Assembly: GCA_043228905.1 (NCBI GenBank)
Contig: JBHGNT010000020.1
Span: 1,860,001 to 1,924,000 of the forward strand
Source of the DNA: Azolla caroliniana
Lineage: Eukaryota; Polypodiophyta
Direction: 5' to 3'
DNA: 64,000 nucleotides
The translations under genes and the position numbers were made by a program. Numbering within the stretch: the first letter of the stretch is position 1; every line of letters begins with the position of its first letter. The notes below the pieces were generated by a model, which worked only from the letters and a program-made list of their open reading frames with translations, did not search any database and had not been told where the DNA came from. Shown here one piece after another: positions 40,901-51,316 of the stretch.

Positions 40901-43078
40901 TCCGCCGCCACCTAACTGCACGTCCACTGGTACGTGCCAAATTTGGTTGAAGGGTGAGAGATTTCGGCCGGTGAGAAACCGGTCTCCCGTGATCCGCATC
41001 TCGGCTCGTTGCCGGTTTGATCCGTCGGCTTCGAGTCTTCCTTCGCGCTCGCCTCCCTGTAGGCTCGTTCGACCCGTCGATGGGTCCTCTGCCGCAATCT
41101 CCATAGTACGCGTACTTCCATTGGCCCTTGTTCGGCCATATGAACGCCCCGCTTCCCGCCGTATGCCCGATGTCCTCCGCTTGAGGCATGCCCGTAGTGG
41201 CCCGCTTGGCCTCCATTGTCCAATCGTGATGTCCCGATGGTGTTTCGCGTTGCCTTCGTCCTTCCACCGCCACCTTCCTTCTCCATGGTCTTACATCGCC
41301 GCGTCGGCTCGAACCGCCATGGGCTCCGGAATAGCGTGGAAGATCCCTTTCCGACCTGATCGTGCATCGCCGCTTACCCGCGTACCGGTGTCCTTTGCAT
41401 CCGAGGAACACCCCGTAGTAGCCCGCTTGGCCCTTCTCGTCTTCGTGCTGCTGCAATAGGTCCCGAGTCTTCCGCTTGCCATCGTCTCCTCGTCCCCACC
41501 AGCTTGTCACCCCGGGCTTGCCGTGTCAGTCTTCGCTACTTCGACGGAGCTACCGAGATCTATGAAGCGAGTGTGGAGGATCCTCCTCCGGCCTCTCTTG
41601 CCATCCCCTGACTCCGACCCTGTGCAGTCCACTAGGCACTTGTCACCTCGTTGCCAGCACCTCGTGTCGTCCTTCTCTTCCTTCGTTCGGCACTGCCCGT
41701 GCCGAACACTGTCCCGTAGTCACGCTTTGATCCGGCCCGCGATGGCCATTTGCGAGACTCTTGTTCTATCCAAGGTGTGCCTTTCCGGCCTGACACACCT
41801 CCCCGTGTTTGCCACTATCGGCTCCTTCCGAAACCTCGTGTCGTCGGGTCCCGTTCCCTGCTGCCACCGTCCTTCTCCCTCGGTCTTACGTTGCCACTCT
41901 GGCCGAACAGCCGAAGTCTCCGGATCGGTGTGAGGGTCCCATAGGACCGGACTCCATTTCTATGCTTGCCGAAATTCGGGTGTCTTTTGTTTGAGTCCCT
42001 CCCGGACTCTCCTCGTGTCTTCCGCATAGTCGGGTCCCGTTTCCCGCCGCCACCTTCCTTCTCCCTCGGTCTTACGTTGCCACGTTGACAGAACAGCCGG
42101 AGTCTCCGGAACCGGTGTGGGGATCCCGTAGGACCAGACTTCCTTACGCCCATTGCCTTCGTCACCTCGCCACCACCGTCAGTATCTTGGTCTTACGTCG
42201 ACCGCGTTGCCGACTGCCGAAGTCTCTAGAACCGGTGTGAAGGATCCTCCGTAGACCGCCCATCTGTAGTCATGCCTTCGTCACCTCTCCACCACCATCA
42301 GTATCTTGGTCTTACGTCGACCGCGTTGGCAGAACAGCCGGAGTCTCCGGAACCGGTGTGGGGATCCCGTAGGACCGGACTTCCTTACGCCCATTGCCTT
42401 CGTCACCTCGCCACCACCGTCAGTATCTTGGTCTTACGTCGACCGCGTTGCCGACTGCCGAAGTCTCTAGAACCGGTGTGAAGGATCCTCCGTAGACCGC
42501 CCATCTGTAGCCCCTTTGCCTTCGTCACCTCGCCGCCACCGTCAGTATCTTGGTCTTACGTCGACCGCGTTGCCGACTGCCGAAGTCTCTAGAACCGGTG
42601 TGAAGGATCCTCCTTGGGCGTTCATCGCCTTCTTGACCCTGTCCCGAGTTGTCCCTTTCCGCATGCCGAGAGGGCGTTTTACTCCGCACCCTCTCCCGTA
42701 GTATCGACGTACCAAGTCCTCGGCCTCTTCGTAGGCCTGCTCTCTTCCTCCCTCCCGGAATGGTCATCCGGGAGTCCGCTCCGCCCGGTTCTCGTCCGGG
42801 TCCGTTCGTCCTTCTCCGGATTGCCGAGTCCCGTTCTCCTGTCGCCACCGATCTCTCTTATAGGACTCACGCCGGCACTCGGGCCTACAGTCGGATCGGT
42901 GTAAGGAATCCCATAGGACCGGCTTTCATTCTATTTCCGAATCTCGACCTTTGCCCGGTCGGTCTTTCTCCCCATGTAAAAGAGGGCGGCTCGTCCCGCA
43001 CCCTCTCCCGTATCGGCACCTTTATGCCGAGTCCGGCCCCGATCGAACGATCCACGACCGGATTACGCTCCACCCGTA
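40901..43078 (-). repeat. H2 internal repeat region, about 120-bp tandem units
   Basis: No gene is recognised. From about 42150 to 42625 a unit of about 120 bp occurs four times: CCTTCGTCACCTC starts at about 42156, 42275, 42397 and 42519. Units alternate between two endings (GATCCTCCGTAGACCGCCC and GATCCCGTAGGACCGG), giving a higher-order period near 241 bp for most of the array. Related but more diverged modules extend to 41640 and 42900 and occur in H1. On the minus strand they read as repeats of RLRLFGQ and NVRPREKDGG. Confidence 0.75.
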
Positions 43079-44379
43079 TCAGAATGCCGATCTCCTCGTC
43101 TTGCGTCCGTCCTCGGCCTCCTCGCGGGCCGTTTCCCATCCGGCTTCGTTGGCATTGTGCCAGGACTCCTCAGTACCGCCATCCATCTCCTCGGTCTTAC
43201 ATGGGTATACGGGCCCGAATGCCGAGTTCTCCGGAATTGGGTCCGTGGGCTTTCGTTCGTTCCTTCCCCGTATCGTCTCGCCGGTGATTCTTGGCCTTTC
43301 GCCGCCGCCTTCCTCCGCTTGGGACTCACGTGGGCACTCGGGCCCGACTGCCTTCGTCTCGGGAGCAAGTGTGGGAAGACACAAAGAATCGCCCGTCCCT
43401 TTTACGCCCTTGTCCATAGCCACCGACTCTTCGTGGTTGGCGGTCGTCTTCTTACCGATCGCGCAAGCCCCATCTGGGCTTGCTTCCCCAATGACCGGGA
43501 TCTCAGGCTGACACGCCCGAAACCGCTGGTCCCAACGTTCCGGTTCCGCGATCTGTATCTCGGCCTCGTCCTTCGCCGTTCTATCTCCGCAAGTCGAGAG
43601 GGCGTTTCGTTCCGCACCCTCTCTCGCGTGGGGCAAGTCCGTCTCCTCAATCTCGGCTTGCGGCCTCCGTCTTTCCTCTTCCTCGAGCATCGCCTCGAGA
43701 GCTGCGTACGCCTCCGCAATCCTGGCCCCAATGCCGACCCTTGCCGACTCTCTTTGCCGTTCGGCCTCTTCCCGCTGTGATGGCACGCCGTCGCATACCT
43801 TCCTCTTAGCCTTCTCGGCTCGCTCGTTGTCTAGCCATTGGCACACCCTTCCGACCTTCGACCAGTCCTCCGTAAGCCCATTCGCTCTGTCATCGTCTTC
43901 GAGCTCAATCCCGACGGCCTCCCGTTCCGCTCGGTTGATCGACCTGATGAACAATAGGACCTTGTCCGCCCCCACCTAACCTTGTTCCCGCTTTGGGAGC
44001 CGAGCAAGCCGTCGCTCGAACTCTCGGAACGCCTTGGTCGCGCCCCGATGGGTCTTTGCCGATGCTACCCACTGGTCGAAGTCGTGTCGTCCCCGGCTCT
44101 TCCGCCGTCCTCCGTATGCCTTCAGGAGCCCGCATGCATCCGGACAGCTACGACCCGACAGAAGAACTCCAACCTTAACGCCTCGTCTACGCTACGCTCC
44201 TCCATTTCCGCGTTGTAGGCTTCCAAGTAAGATGGGACTTTGTCCCCGTTGAAACGGCCGACTCTTTCGACCACTCGCTCCACCGCTTGTTGCGCTGCTT
44301 CTCGCCTCATCACCACTCGTGCCGACTCCAACACCATGTCGGCTACCATCTCCCCAAGGTCGTCGTCTTTCGACTCCAT
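43079..44379 (-). pseudogene. Gag-like protein of H2, one deletion or frameshift
   Basis: The ATG at 44379 (MESKDDDLGEMV) opens a frame like that of H1 up to FFCRVVAVRMHAG, where it ends at 44122. Sequence for the SWEAFEEALLKAYG segment is missing here. The frame resumes at 43975 with ADKVLLFIRSINRAEREAVG and then stays open for about 298 codons through a Glu-rich region (REEAERQRESARVGIG, EAMLEEEERRRPQAE) and a low-complexity acidic tail. This shows how long the ancestral protein was. No zinc knuckle or protease is seen. Confidence 0.7.
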
Positions 44380-44416
44380 CCTCCCTTGCCTCCTTTCATG
44401 TCGGGTTCACCAAATA

Positions 44417-45150
44417 TGTCGCGTTGTTACGCGCGTGCGTGGAGAAAGGCGGGACCACGGGGGTCTTGGACTAGGGAGTGATGGAGCGTAGGATGTCGCG
44501 CTTCACTTCTGGGGCATCCCAGAAACACGCCGGAAGCAACCGAAGGGAGAAAGAGAGAGAGCTTTACACCGACTCCCGCACACACACACACGCACGCACG
44601 CACACACACACACAGCCCAACCCGACTCACGCCCTTATGTACAGAAAACGCAGGAAAGGGGAAGCACTCGACAACAACGAAGACGCGAATATACACAGAT
44701 AGACGCAAACGTATATATGTATATAAAGTAGAATACATTCCCGGCTTCGAGCCGTTCCAAGGCAGGTTACAGTAGTCGTCAGCTGCCAAGCCGCCGTCGG
44801 GGAGCTCACGGGCTCGTCGCGCCGAGCGGGGTCTTGCGCAGGAGACGAGTTGAAGCAAACCCTAAGCGAACACGAAGGAGAAGAAGAAGAAGAAGAAACT
44901 AACTCTAAATCTAACGGTATACCCTCTAATGCAAAATGGGCAACCCTTACACAAAGGGCGTTCCCCTCCTTTTATAGAACAAGGAAAGGGATGCGTTACA
45001 ATGTGGGACAAATCCCGACTTACATGGGATTGTCTGTCCCGACTTGACCACTCTTCGGCGCCATAAAGGCGCCCTCGATATTCACGATGCACCCCGCCGA
45101 TGTCGACAATGTTTCCCGGTTTCCGCCTCTGGCCGAAATTCTTCACAACA
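44417..45150 (-). repeat. 5' LTR of H2
   Basis: The 734-bp partner of 40117-40900. It contains (CA)n at about 44580-44612. On the minus strand it is followed by the same TATTTGGTGAACCCGAC as in H1. Confidence 0.9.
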
Positions 45151-45154
45151 GCGT

Positions 45155-45756
45155 GTGCTTGGCCAAGAGTTGCTACCATTTTGAAGGTTTGTTGGGCGTG
45201 ATCTCCGTTACTCGAACTCGCTTCTTAGTCTTTACTGGCTCCACCGGGGCACCAAGAGAGTCAGCCATTGAGCCACAATCATCCATAATTTCTTGCCGTT
45301 TTGCACTGATTCTATCGCCTTCTGCAAGCAATCGGCGATGATTACAGACCAATCCACTTGCACCCCTGTGTATGTAGCAATGATGAAACCGGCTTTGTTC
45401 TTTGGCATTGTCGAGGGTCGAGGGTACACGAACCCATACTCGTGGAGGACATGAGCCACTTCTCTGAACAAGGGGTCCTCGTTGCCCTGTGTCCGATGAG
45501 CCTTGCTGGCAGGGGAATACTCGCCAAAAAACTTGGTTAACGTTTCCAGAGAAGGGTTCTCGATGGAGTAGATGCCCCCTTCCGACAATACGAATAGAAC
45601 GCGGATGGCTTCCTCCGTTATGACTTCCATGTCGATTTTATGCACAACTTCTTCTGCTTCGTCATGCGGTGGTGCCTCTGTTATCCTCAGGAAGCCTCCC
45701 AACCCATGTTGGTTGGACCACTTCTTGGCTGTTTCGGAAAGTGCCATAGGTTCCAT
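45155..45756 (-). pseudogene. aORF of gypsy B, N-terminal part
   Basis: The ATG at 45756 gives MEPMALSETAKKWSNQHGLGG, matching MDPQTLSEAAKTWLKQHGLEG of A. Shared blocks are EVITEEAIRVL, GGIYSIENPS, YFGEYS-like FFGEYSPASK, VLHEYGFVYPRP and VAQWLTLLVP. After the last block the frame shifts (stop at 45232) and the other frame carries PVKTKKRVRVTEITP. H2 is inserted at 45154. Conservation of the domain between two diverged copies indicates that it was once under selection. Confidence 0.8.
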
Positions 45757-46043
45757 CTTGTCGTCTGGTTTTGCGGGGGTGGGTAGGGCCGATGTGCTTG
45801 TATGTGCTTCTTGCATCCATCTGCTCACTTGTATTGTCCTTTGTGCTCTCAATGCTCTGTGTTCGCGAAATGAGAGAGACTCTACGAGGTGGAGGTTTCA
45901 TGTTCCCGCGCATGCACGTCGTGTACTATAATAGCAACTGTGTGACACGTGGTGCGCTTTAACTAGGCTTTAAATAGCAGTGCACGCCTTTTCGAGGTGT
46001 CTGTTCGCTCCTCGCCTATGCATGATGATCTTTTTATTTTATT
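45757..46043 (-). promoter_or_regulatory. conserved promoter-like leader of gypsy B aORF
   Basis: The minus strand reads AAAATAAAATAAAAAGATC, CATGCATAGGCGAGGAGCG, CTGCTATTTAAAGCC near 45975, and GCTATTATAGTACACGACG near 45925. These match, in the same order, the spacer upstream of the aORF in A (4680-4853). Only the A-rich part borders the T-type LTR piece. Confidence 0.5.
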
Positions 46044-46298
46044 TTAGAGAAATGATCATTGTATTCATTCATTCCCCATAAGGGGTTAAATAGGTACAAA
46101 GGGGTAGATACACAAGGGTGCAAGCCCCTTGGCCATTCACACCTAGTCACCCACTCACACCTATTTGTATCCACCACACTCACACTTAAATTCACTCTCA
46201 TAATCGTATAACATTACACATGCATATCAACACACTACATTTTTCACCCTCATTTATCACACTTATAAATCACCCATACATCTCGTCGTACGGTAACA
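46044..46298 (-). repeat. partial T-type LTR at the 5' end of element B
   Basis: On the minus strand it starts TGTTACCGTACGACGAGATG and ends AATGAATACAATGATCATTTCTCT. This matches the first 280 or so bases of T's LTR (8609-8887), including the CTATTTAACCCCTTATGGGG core. The rest of the LTR is absent and the A-rich spacer of B follows. Confidence 0.8.
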
Positions 46299-46303
46299 CC
46301 ATT

Positions 46304-48011
46304 TTGCTTCGGACTTTGGGGTGCCGTAAATTCACGTCTTATGCCACGTTGTCAGCAAAATTTGACGAATTCCTTTGATTTGAACTCTCCCCCGTTATTG
46401 GTCCGAAAGCATTTCAATTTTTGGCCGGACTAGGTCTCAACCATAGCGAGCCAATCAGAGAAGACCGAGAACACTTGATCTTTAGTTTTGATCGGATAAG
46501 CCCACGCCTTCCGAGTTGAGTCGTCAATGAAGCTGGCGAAGTACGAAGCACTACCAAGAGACTGATGTGGCATAGGACCACAAACGTCCGAGTGGACCAA
46601 ATCGAGCGGACTTGATTCTCTCAAGGCGGATGACAAGTGTGTTGTGGTTGTATGTTTGCCGTATTGGCAATGCTCGCAGAACTGATGATCCGAGAAGGAG
46701 AGTTTGGAGATGTATCCGGCTCTAGATAAGTGCGTGATGCCAGCCTTGCTAAGGTGTCTAAGTCGTCCATGCAGGAGATTCCCCTCTAAGTGTGATGTGC
46801 AAAGGATACAATGAGTGTATCTTCGGTCCTCGAGCAAGCAGGAGATTCCCCTTGTGGAGCGTCCACCCTCCTGATGAGAAGCCATCACGAATACCCTCTT
46901 CATCCAATTGTCCGACTGAGATCAGTGGTCTGGAGAGCTCAGGCACATGTCGGACATTGCGTAGTACTAATGTAGAGGTACCCGCAAGGTTGAGCTCTAT
47001 CAAGCCGATTCTAATTATGTCACAATGTTGCGAATTTCCTACTTGAACTGGGTCGAAATGTCAGGCCGTGTAATTCCAGAATTGGGATCGATGAGGAGTC
47101 ACATGAAAGGACGCACCCGAATCTAAGAGCCATGTGCTCGATTCTTCAGTCGTAAGCAGAACTTCTGATTCAACTAGGTTCTCAATTGTTAGTATGTTTG
47201 GTCTGTTTGATAATACTTCGGCTGTAGAGCCGACATAGTTGATGTCCTCATGTAGGCCACTCTTCTGATCAGCTCGTTCAGCTTTATCATTTTTTGCCTT
47301 GAGTGCAGGGCAATCAGCTTTGATGTGTCCAAGTTTCTTGCAATAGTTGCAAAATCGATTATCCCGGGACTTGCTCCGACTTCGTTGGTTGTTCGGCTGC
47401 CGTGAAGAACCTCTTACACGATTGTTCGATCAGTCAGTCGAACCTTGTACTACGTAGGCGTTGTTGGCTGAATCGTTTGCAAACGATTTTCTCTAAGCTG
47501 GTTCAGTCAGAATTGCACTCGTGACTGAGGAGTACTTGACGACAACTATCGACGCATTGCATACGGTTGTAATAAAAGTTTCCCTAGAAGGAGGGAGACT
47601 ACTCATAAGTAGCATTGCTTTTAGTTCATCCTCGATAGTCATCCCTTGGGCCGCAATTTGGGAGCTTAAGCTTTCATACTCGTTCAGGTGTGCCTGGACT
47701 GAGCCAGACTCTTGGTGCTGAATCAGGTATATCTTGGTGGTGGCGATCTTCTTTTTGTAAGTGTCTGAAAGTGTCTTCCATAGTTGGAAGGCAGTCGAAC
47801 ACGATTGTACTGTGACGTACACAGACTCCAATAGGTGCATTCGAATGGTGGCTCGGACAATTCTGTCGAGCTTTTCCCATTCAAGCGGCTTGTATCCTTC
47901 TTGAGGGTCTTCATTCTCAATGGGGTCAATTTGCCCCTTGACTATTAAATAGTCCTACATCTGCTCCTTCCAGAAGTTGAAGTTCGATCTGTTGAACTTC
48001 CTTAGACTCAT
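46304..48011 (-). pseudogene. gag, protease and integrase N-terminal part of copia C
   Basis: The ATG at 48011 gives MSLRKFNRSNFNFWKEQM, then a TAG. The Gag continues with RATIRMHLLESVYVTVQSC. The knuckle CNYCKKLGHIKADC is at about 47330-47370, and protease STWLLDSGASFHVTPH at about 47085-47135. A rearranged pre-integrase part follows (LRHLSKAGITHLSRAGYISKL, CEHCQYGK). The integrase start LDLVHSDVCGPMPHQSL is intact up to a TAG near 46430. The C Gag keeps the N-terminal domain that G lacks. Confidence 0.87.
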
Positions 48012-48636
48012 CTCTAACGAGCTGGATGTTGATGCCATTTATGTTGGTTTAATAGACTTTGTCCGGAGTTAGCTACGAACTGTGGTGGAGTGCAACAGCT
48101 AGGCTTACTCAATGTCGTTTTAGCTGGACTTGGGCACAAATCATGTCGGTTTCGAATATCTAGATGAATCTTATTCGGAGTGGCTACAGTCAACTGACTT
48201 GGTCGAATTGAACCGTATTTGCCAGACACAGGTTGTGTCAGTTTCAAATATTGATTTTCCGAGATTTCCCAACACGGATTATGTGTGATTCTCCAGGTGA
48301 ATCCTTTTTCGGGTAACTGCACCACTGAGAGGGACGGAGCCAACTGGTCCTCCCGAGAATCGTTCAGCCGAATGAAACATAGATTTGGGGTTGTCCCTGG
48401 AGTCGTGTTTGCTTCGAGTGGTTACGACGAGTGAGGGGATAACGTCAGATGACCTATTCGATTTCCGCCTAACCGAGTGAGGCACAGGTGTGGCCTTCAG
48501 TTGTCTCTCTTCGCCAAATGTGATTTCAACAGGAGTTGCTAATCGAGATCTTCAAGGTGTGCAAGAGAAGAGTTGTTGATGGAGGTTAGATAGATGGTGG
48601 CGGTAGAAACAAACAAAACCACACTCTGATACCATA
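48012..48636 (-). other. untranslated leader of copia C
   Basis: A primer site TGGTATCAGAGTG lies next to the 5' LTR (about 48622-48634). The rest has no long ORF. It holds stretches like those in G's leader (GGGAGGACCAGTTGGCTCCG near 48335), which lets the G deletion be placed. Confidence 0.7.
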
Positions 48637-48765
48637 TGTTGGGAGTGCCGTCATCTGATGCGGAACAAGATCAACGCTCCTTGTGTGGAAGATCATAAGT
48701 AGATACAAGATCACAATGTATTGATGACAATGCAGACAAAAAAAACATGAATGCAACTAGTGCGT

Positions 48766-48802
<37 letters not shown>

Positions 48803-48986
48803 AGGCACAACTCAATAATCTTGCAATAGCCACAAAAAGGCAACAACTATAACTAGGTTACAAAGTCAATTTATATATTGACTGACTTAGGGCAATTGCC
48901 CTTCTCACTATTTACATAAGTAGACTAAGCCTAGTGTGTACAAAGGAGATGGTGTGAATACGTCTATTAGAAGCCTGTATTCAACA
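48637..48986 (-). repeat. 5' LTR of copia C
   Basis: The 350-bp partner of 20278-20610, with a longer (GA)n tract (48767-48800). On the minus strand TATATAAATTGAC near 48870 is a likely TATA box. The duplication ATCCC follows at 48987. Confidence 0.93.
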
Positions 48987-50289
48987 ATCCCCTCAAGGAG
49001 AGAAGAGCCCCCCGGAGATTTCCAGATGCAGAGCATTGGTTGCTGACAGACGAGGGGGAGTCGGAAAACATTGAAGAAGTTAAGAAAGACACCCACAACA
49101 GCAGTGGTTAAGTGCCATGTAGGACGAGATGGATTCCCTGCATGAGAACCACACAGATGAATTGATGGAGCTACTGAAAGGAAAGAGAGTGCTCCGGAAT
49201 AAGTGGGTGTACAAGTTGAAATCGGGAGATGTCGGAAATCCACCAAGGTATAAGGCCCGCATTATGGTGAAGGGCTTCCAGTAGAAGAAAGGAGTGGATT
49301 TCGATGAGATCTTTTCCCCAGTAGTGAAGATGACATCCATCCAGACGGTGTTGAGTATAACGGCGAGCATGGACCTCGAGGTAGAGCAAATAGACGTCAA
49401 GACGACATTCCTACATGGCGACCTCGAAGAAGAGATCTACATGCAATAACTAGAAGGGTTTGTCAAGAAAGGAAAGGAGCACCTGGTGTGCCGGTTGAAG
49501 GAGAGCTTATATGGACTAAAGCAAGCCCCCGGCAATGGTACCGGAAGTTTGACTCCTTCATGACCGACCAAGGATACCACAAGACGCAGGCCAACCATTG
49601 CGTGTTCGTGAAGAGTTTCGATGGAGGCAAATTCTTGATACTCCTACTATATGTGAACGACATGCTAATCGTTCGACCAAACCGAACCAAAATAAAAAAT
49701 CTGAAGAAGGCCTTGAACCGAACCTTCCCAATGAAAGATCTGGGTTCGGCGAGACAGATCCTAGGGATGCACATAATCCGGGACCGGTCAAAGAAGCAAT
49801 TGTGGCTGTCACAGGAAAAGTACGCGACAAAGGTGCTTCAAAGGTTCAACATGTTGGATGTTAAGTTGGTCGGGTCGACACTTCTGGCAAACTGCAACTT
49901 GTCCTGAAAGTAAAATCTGAAGACCAAGACGAAGAAGTCAGAGATGGTGAAGATACCATATGCTTCTGCCATCAGAACCTTGATGTACGCAATGGTGTGT
50001 ACCCGATCGGATATCGGATATGATGTCGGAGTGGTCATCCGGTTTATGAGAAATCCGGGAAAGGAGCACTGGACTGTAGTAAAGTGGATACTCTGGTACT
50101 TGAAAGGCACCTCGAGTATGTGCCTCTGATTAGGCTCAGGAAAACCCCAACTTGAAGGGTTCACGGATTCGGATATGGTGGTTGATGTGGATACCAGCCG
50201 GTCAACGTCCGAATATGTTACATATGCCGGGGGAGCCGTATCGTCGCAATCGAGGCTACAAAAGTCTGTTGCACTATCAACAACGGAAA
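48987..50289 (+). pseudogene. RT and RNase H of copia D
   Basis: After the C insertion the frame resumes with KERRAPRRFPDAEHWLLTDEG-like sequence. RT is visible as KARIMVKGFQ, VDFDEIFSPVVKM, VKTTFLHGDLEEEIYMQ and YRKFDSFMTDQGYHKTQ. The catalytic motif is LLYVNDMLIV (49645-49675): Asp to Asn. MHIIRDRSKKQLWLSQEKYATKVLQ and PYASAIRTLMYAMVCTRSDIGY follow in other frames. RNase H ends at KSVALSTTE and is joined directly to mid-LTR sequence, so about 100 codons are deleted. Confidence 0.88.
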
Positions 50290-50607
50290 TGTGTGAATGT
50301 CATTATTGTTGTATAAAGAGAGACATAGTGAGAGCAAGAGAGAAACATAAAGTATCTTATGTTGTAATCGTCGGTTGGCGAAGTCATAGAGCTCGAGGTC
50401 GTTGCCTCGTAGTCTCGCATTGTACCTTTCCTCTTATAGTGGTAGTTGGAGTCTTGTGGGCTCCTATGGGTTTTTCCCATTTAGGGTATTCCATGTTAAC
50501 ATCCTGTGTCCTCTCTGTTGTCTGTGTAAGTGTATTAATCTCCATTTTTGTTTTGATCTTCCATTGAGTGTTTGAGACTCGGTCGTGGCCAAGCACTATT
50601 TCTCACA
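50290..50607 (+). repeat. 3' LTR of copia D, 5'-truncated
   Basis: TGTGTGAATGTCATTATTG to TTTCTCACA matches 11898-12222. The first 175 or so bases of the LTR and the polypurine tract are lost with the end of RNase H. Confidence 0.88.
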
Positions 50608-51316
50608 AGTTTTACGTGCTTGACATGTGTCAGTTGCCGCCCTCGATCGATGACGTCACGAAGACGACTCCTCTATCATAGACACAACACACAACCAAAA
50701 CCGACAAGTACGAGAGAGGCTGACAAATTGGACACCACCGAATACACCAAACAAATTGCTTTATAAGCTCAAGTTACAATGGAATTACCATAACAACACT
50801 CGAGCCGGACTCAAGCTGAAGTAGAGGGAAACAATAGTAGGGCAAAAGATAGGGAGGGAGATGGGCTTCCAACAACCACCACAATCACCAAGCACGAGCA
50901 CTCCTAGTGCAACCTCGAACACAACGGAAGCACAAACTCACCGCCACACATCACATGAACTGCAAACCATGAACCTCGAACCACGCGAATGGCGAGCACA
51001 TAGGCTTGCGATGGCGAATGCAGGAACAAAGCACGAGCACCAAGCAATGACAAAGACGAGCACTAACACTAGAACACGAGCACCCCAACGTGAAGAAGAC
51101 GATCACCGAACGATGAAGAAGACGAGCACGAGCACGAGCACTCGAACACCCCAGACACGAACACCCTTCAAAAAGGAGAGCACTAATGCGCCTTCAAGGA
51201 GAGCACAAACGGGCCTCGTGTTCACAAACACGCCTCTAGGAAGAGGGGGTGAGAGAGAGAGAGAGTGCGAGTAAGAGCGTGAGACACTTTTTCAACTTGT
51301 AGTTTTTATTCATAGG
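50608..51316. other. unclassified repeat-like stretch with GAGCAC words
   Basis: No gene is recognised. The word GCACGAGCAC and relatives recur from 50891 to 51190 (GACGAGCACGAGCACGAGCA near 51120), and a GA-rich tract lies at 51248-51275. It may be LTR-like sequence of another element, but I find no partner in the window. Confidence 0.4.

Larger units (their letters stand above)
40117..45150 (-). mobile_element. gag-only LTR retrotransposon H2 (5.0 kb)
   Basis: LTRs of 784 and 734 bp (40117-40900 and 44417-45150) with TGTCRCG and ACRACA ends, flanked by GCGT on both sides (40113-40116 and 45151-45154). It is the same family as H1 and not interrupted. It has a Gag-like ORF in two frames and an internal tandem repeat array, but no enzyme domain. 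It splits the aORF of B. Confidence 0.92.
37400..46298 (-). mobile_element. hybrid Ty3/gypsy element B: T-type 5' LTR piece, aORF, A-type 3' LTR
   Basis: The insertion is flanked by CCATT (37395-37399 and 46299-46303) within C. Its minus-strand ends are TGTTACCGTACG and GGATAACA. The 3' end is an A-type LTR (37400-37862), but the 5' end (46044-46298) is a partial LTR of family T. Between them are only the promoter-like spacer and the aORF; gag and pol are absent. H2 has inserted into the aORF. The single duplication across unlike ends argues that the hybrid inserted as one unit. Confidence 0.78.
20278..48986 (-). mobile_element. Ty1/copia retrotransposon C, split by F, H1 and B
   Basis: C is a minus-strand copia of the same family as G. 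Its LTRs (20278-20610 and 48637-48986) read TGTTGAATA to CACTCCCAACA or similar on the minus strand. The target duplication is ATCCT/ATCCC. Its coding parts, in order from 48011 downward, are gag-PR-IN (46304-48011), IN tail (36738-37399), RT (27152-27330) and RT-RH (20711-22054). Each gap is filled by one insertion with its own duplication. Stops and indels are frequent, so C is inactive. Confidence 0.93.
11724..50607 (+). mobile_element. Ty1/copia retrotransposon D, split by insertions E and C
   Basis: D is the host of the nested stack. Its parts on the plus strand are the 5' LTR (11724-12222), gag to start of integrase (12247-13776), integrase (19449-20277), RT to RNase H (48987-50289) and a truncated 3' LTR (50290-50607). 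Insertion E is bounded by GTTTA on both sides, and insertion C by ATCCT/ATCCC. Removing both gives a continuous copia order. Gag is of the same family as E. D carries many stops and a YVND active site in RT, so it is old and dead. Confidence 0.9.
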
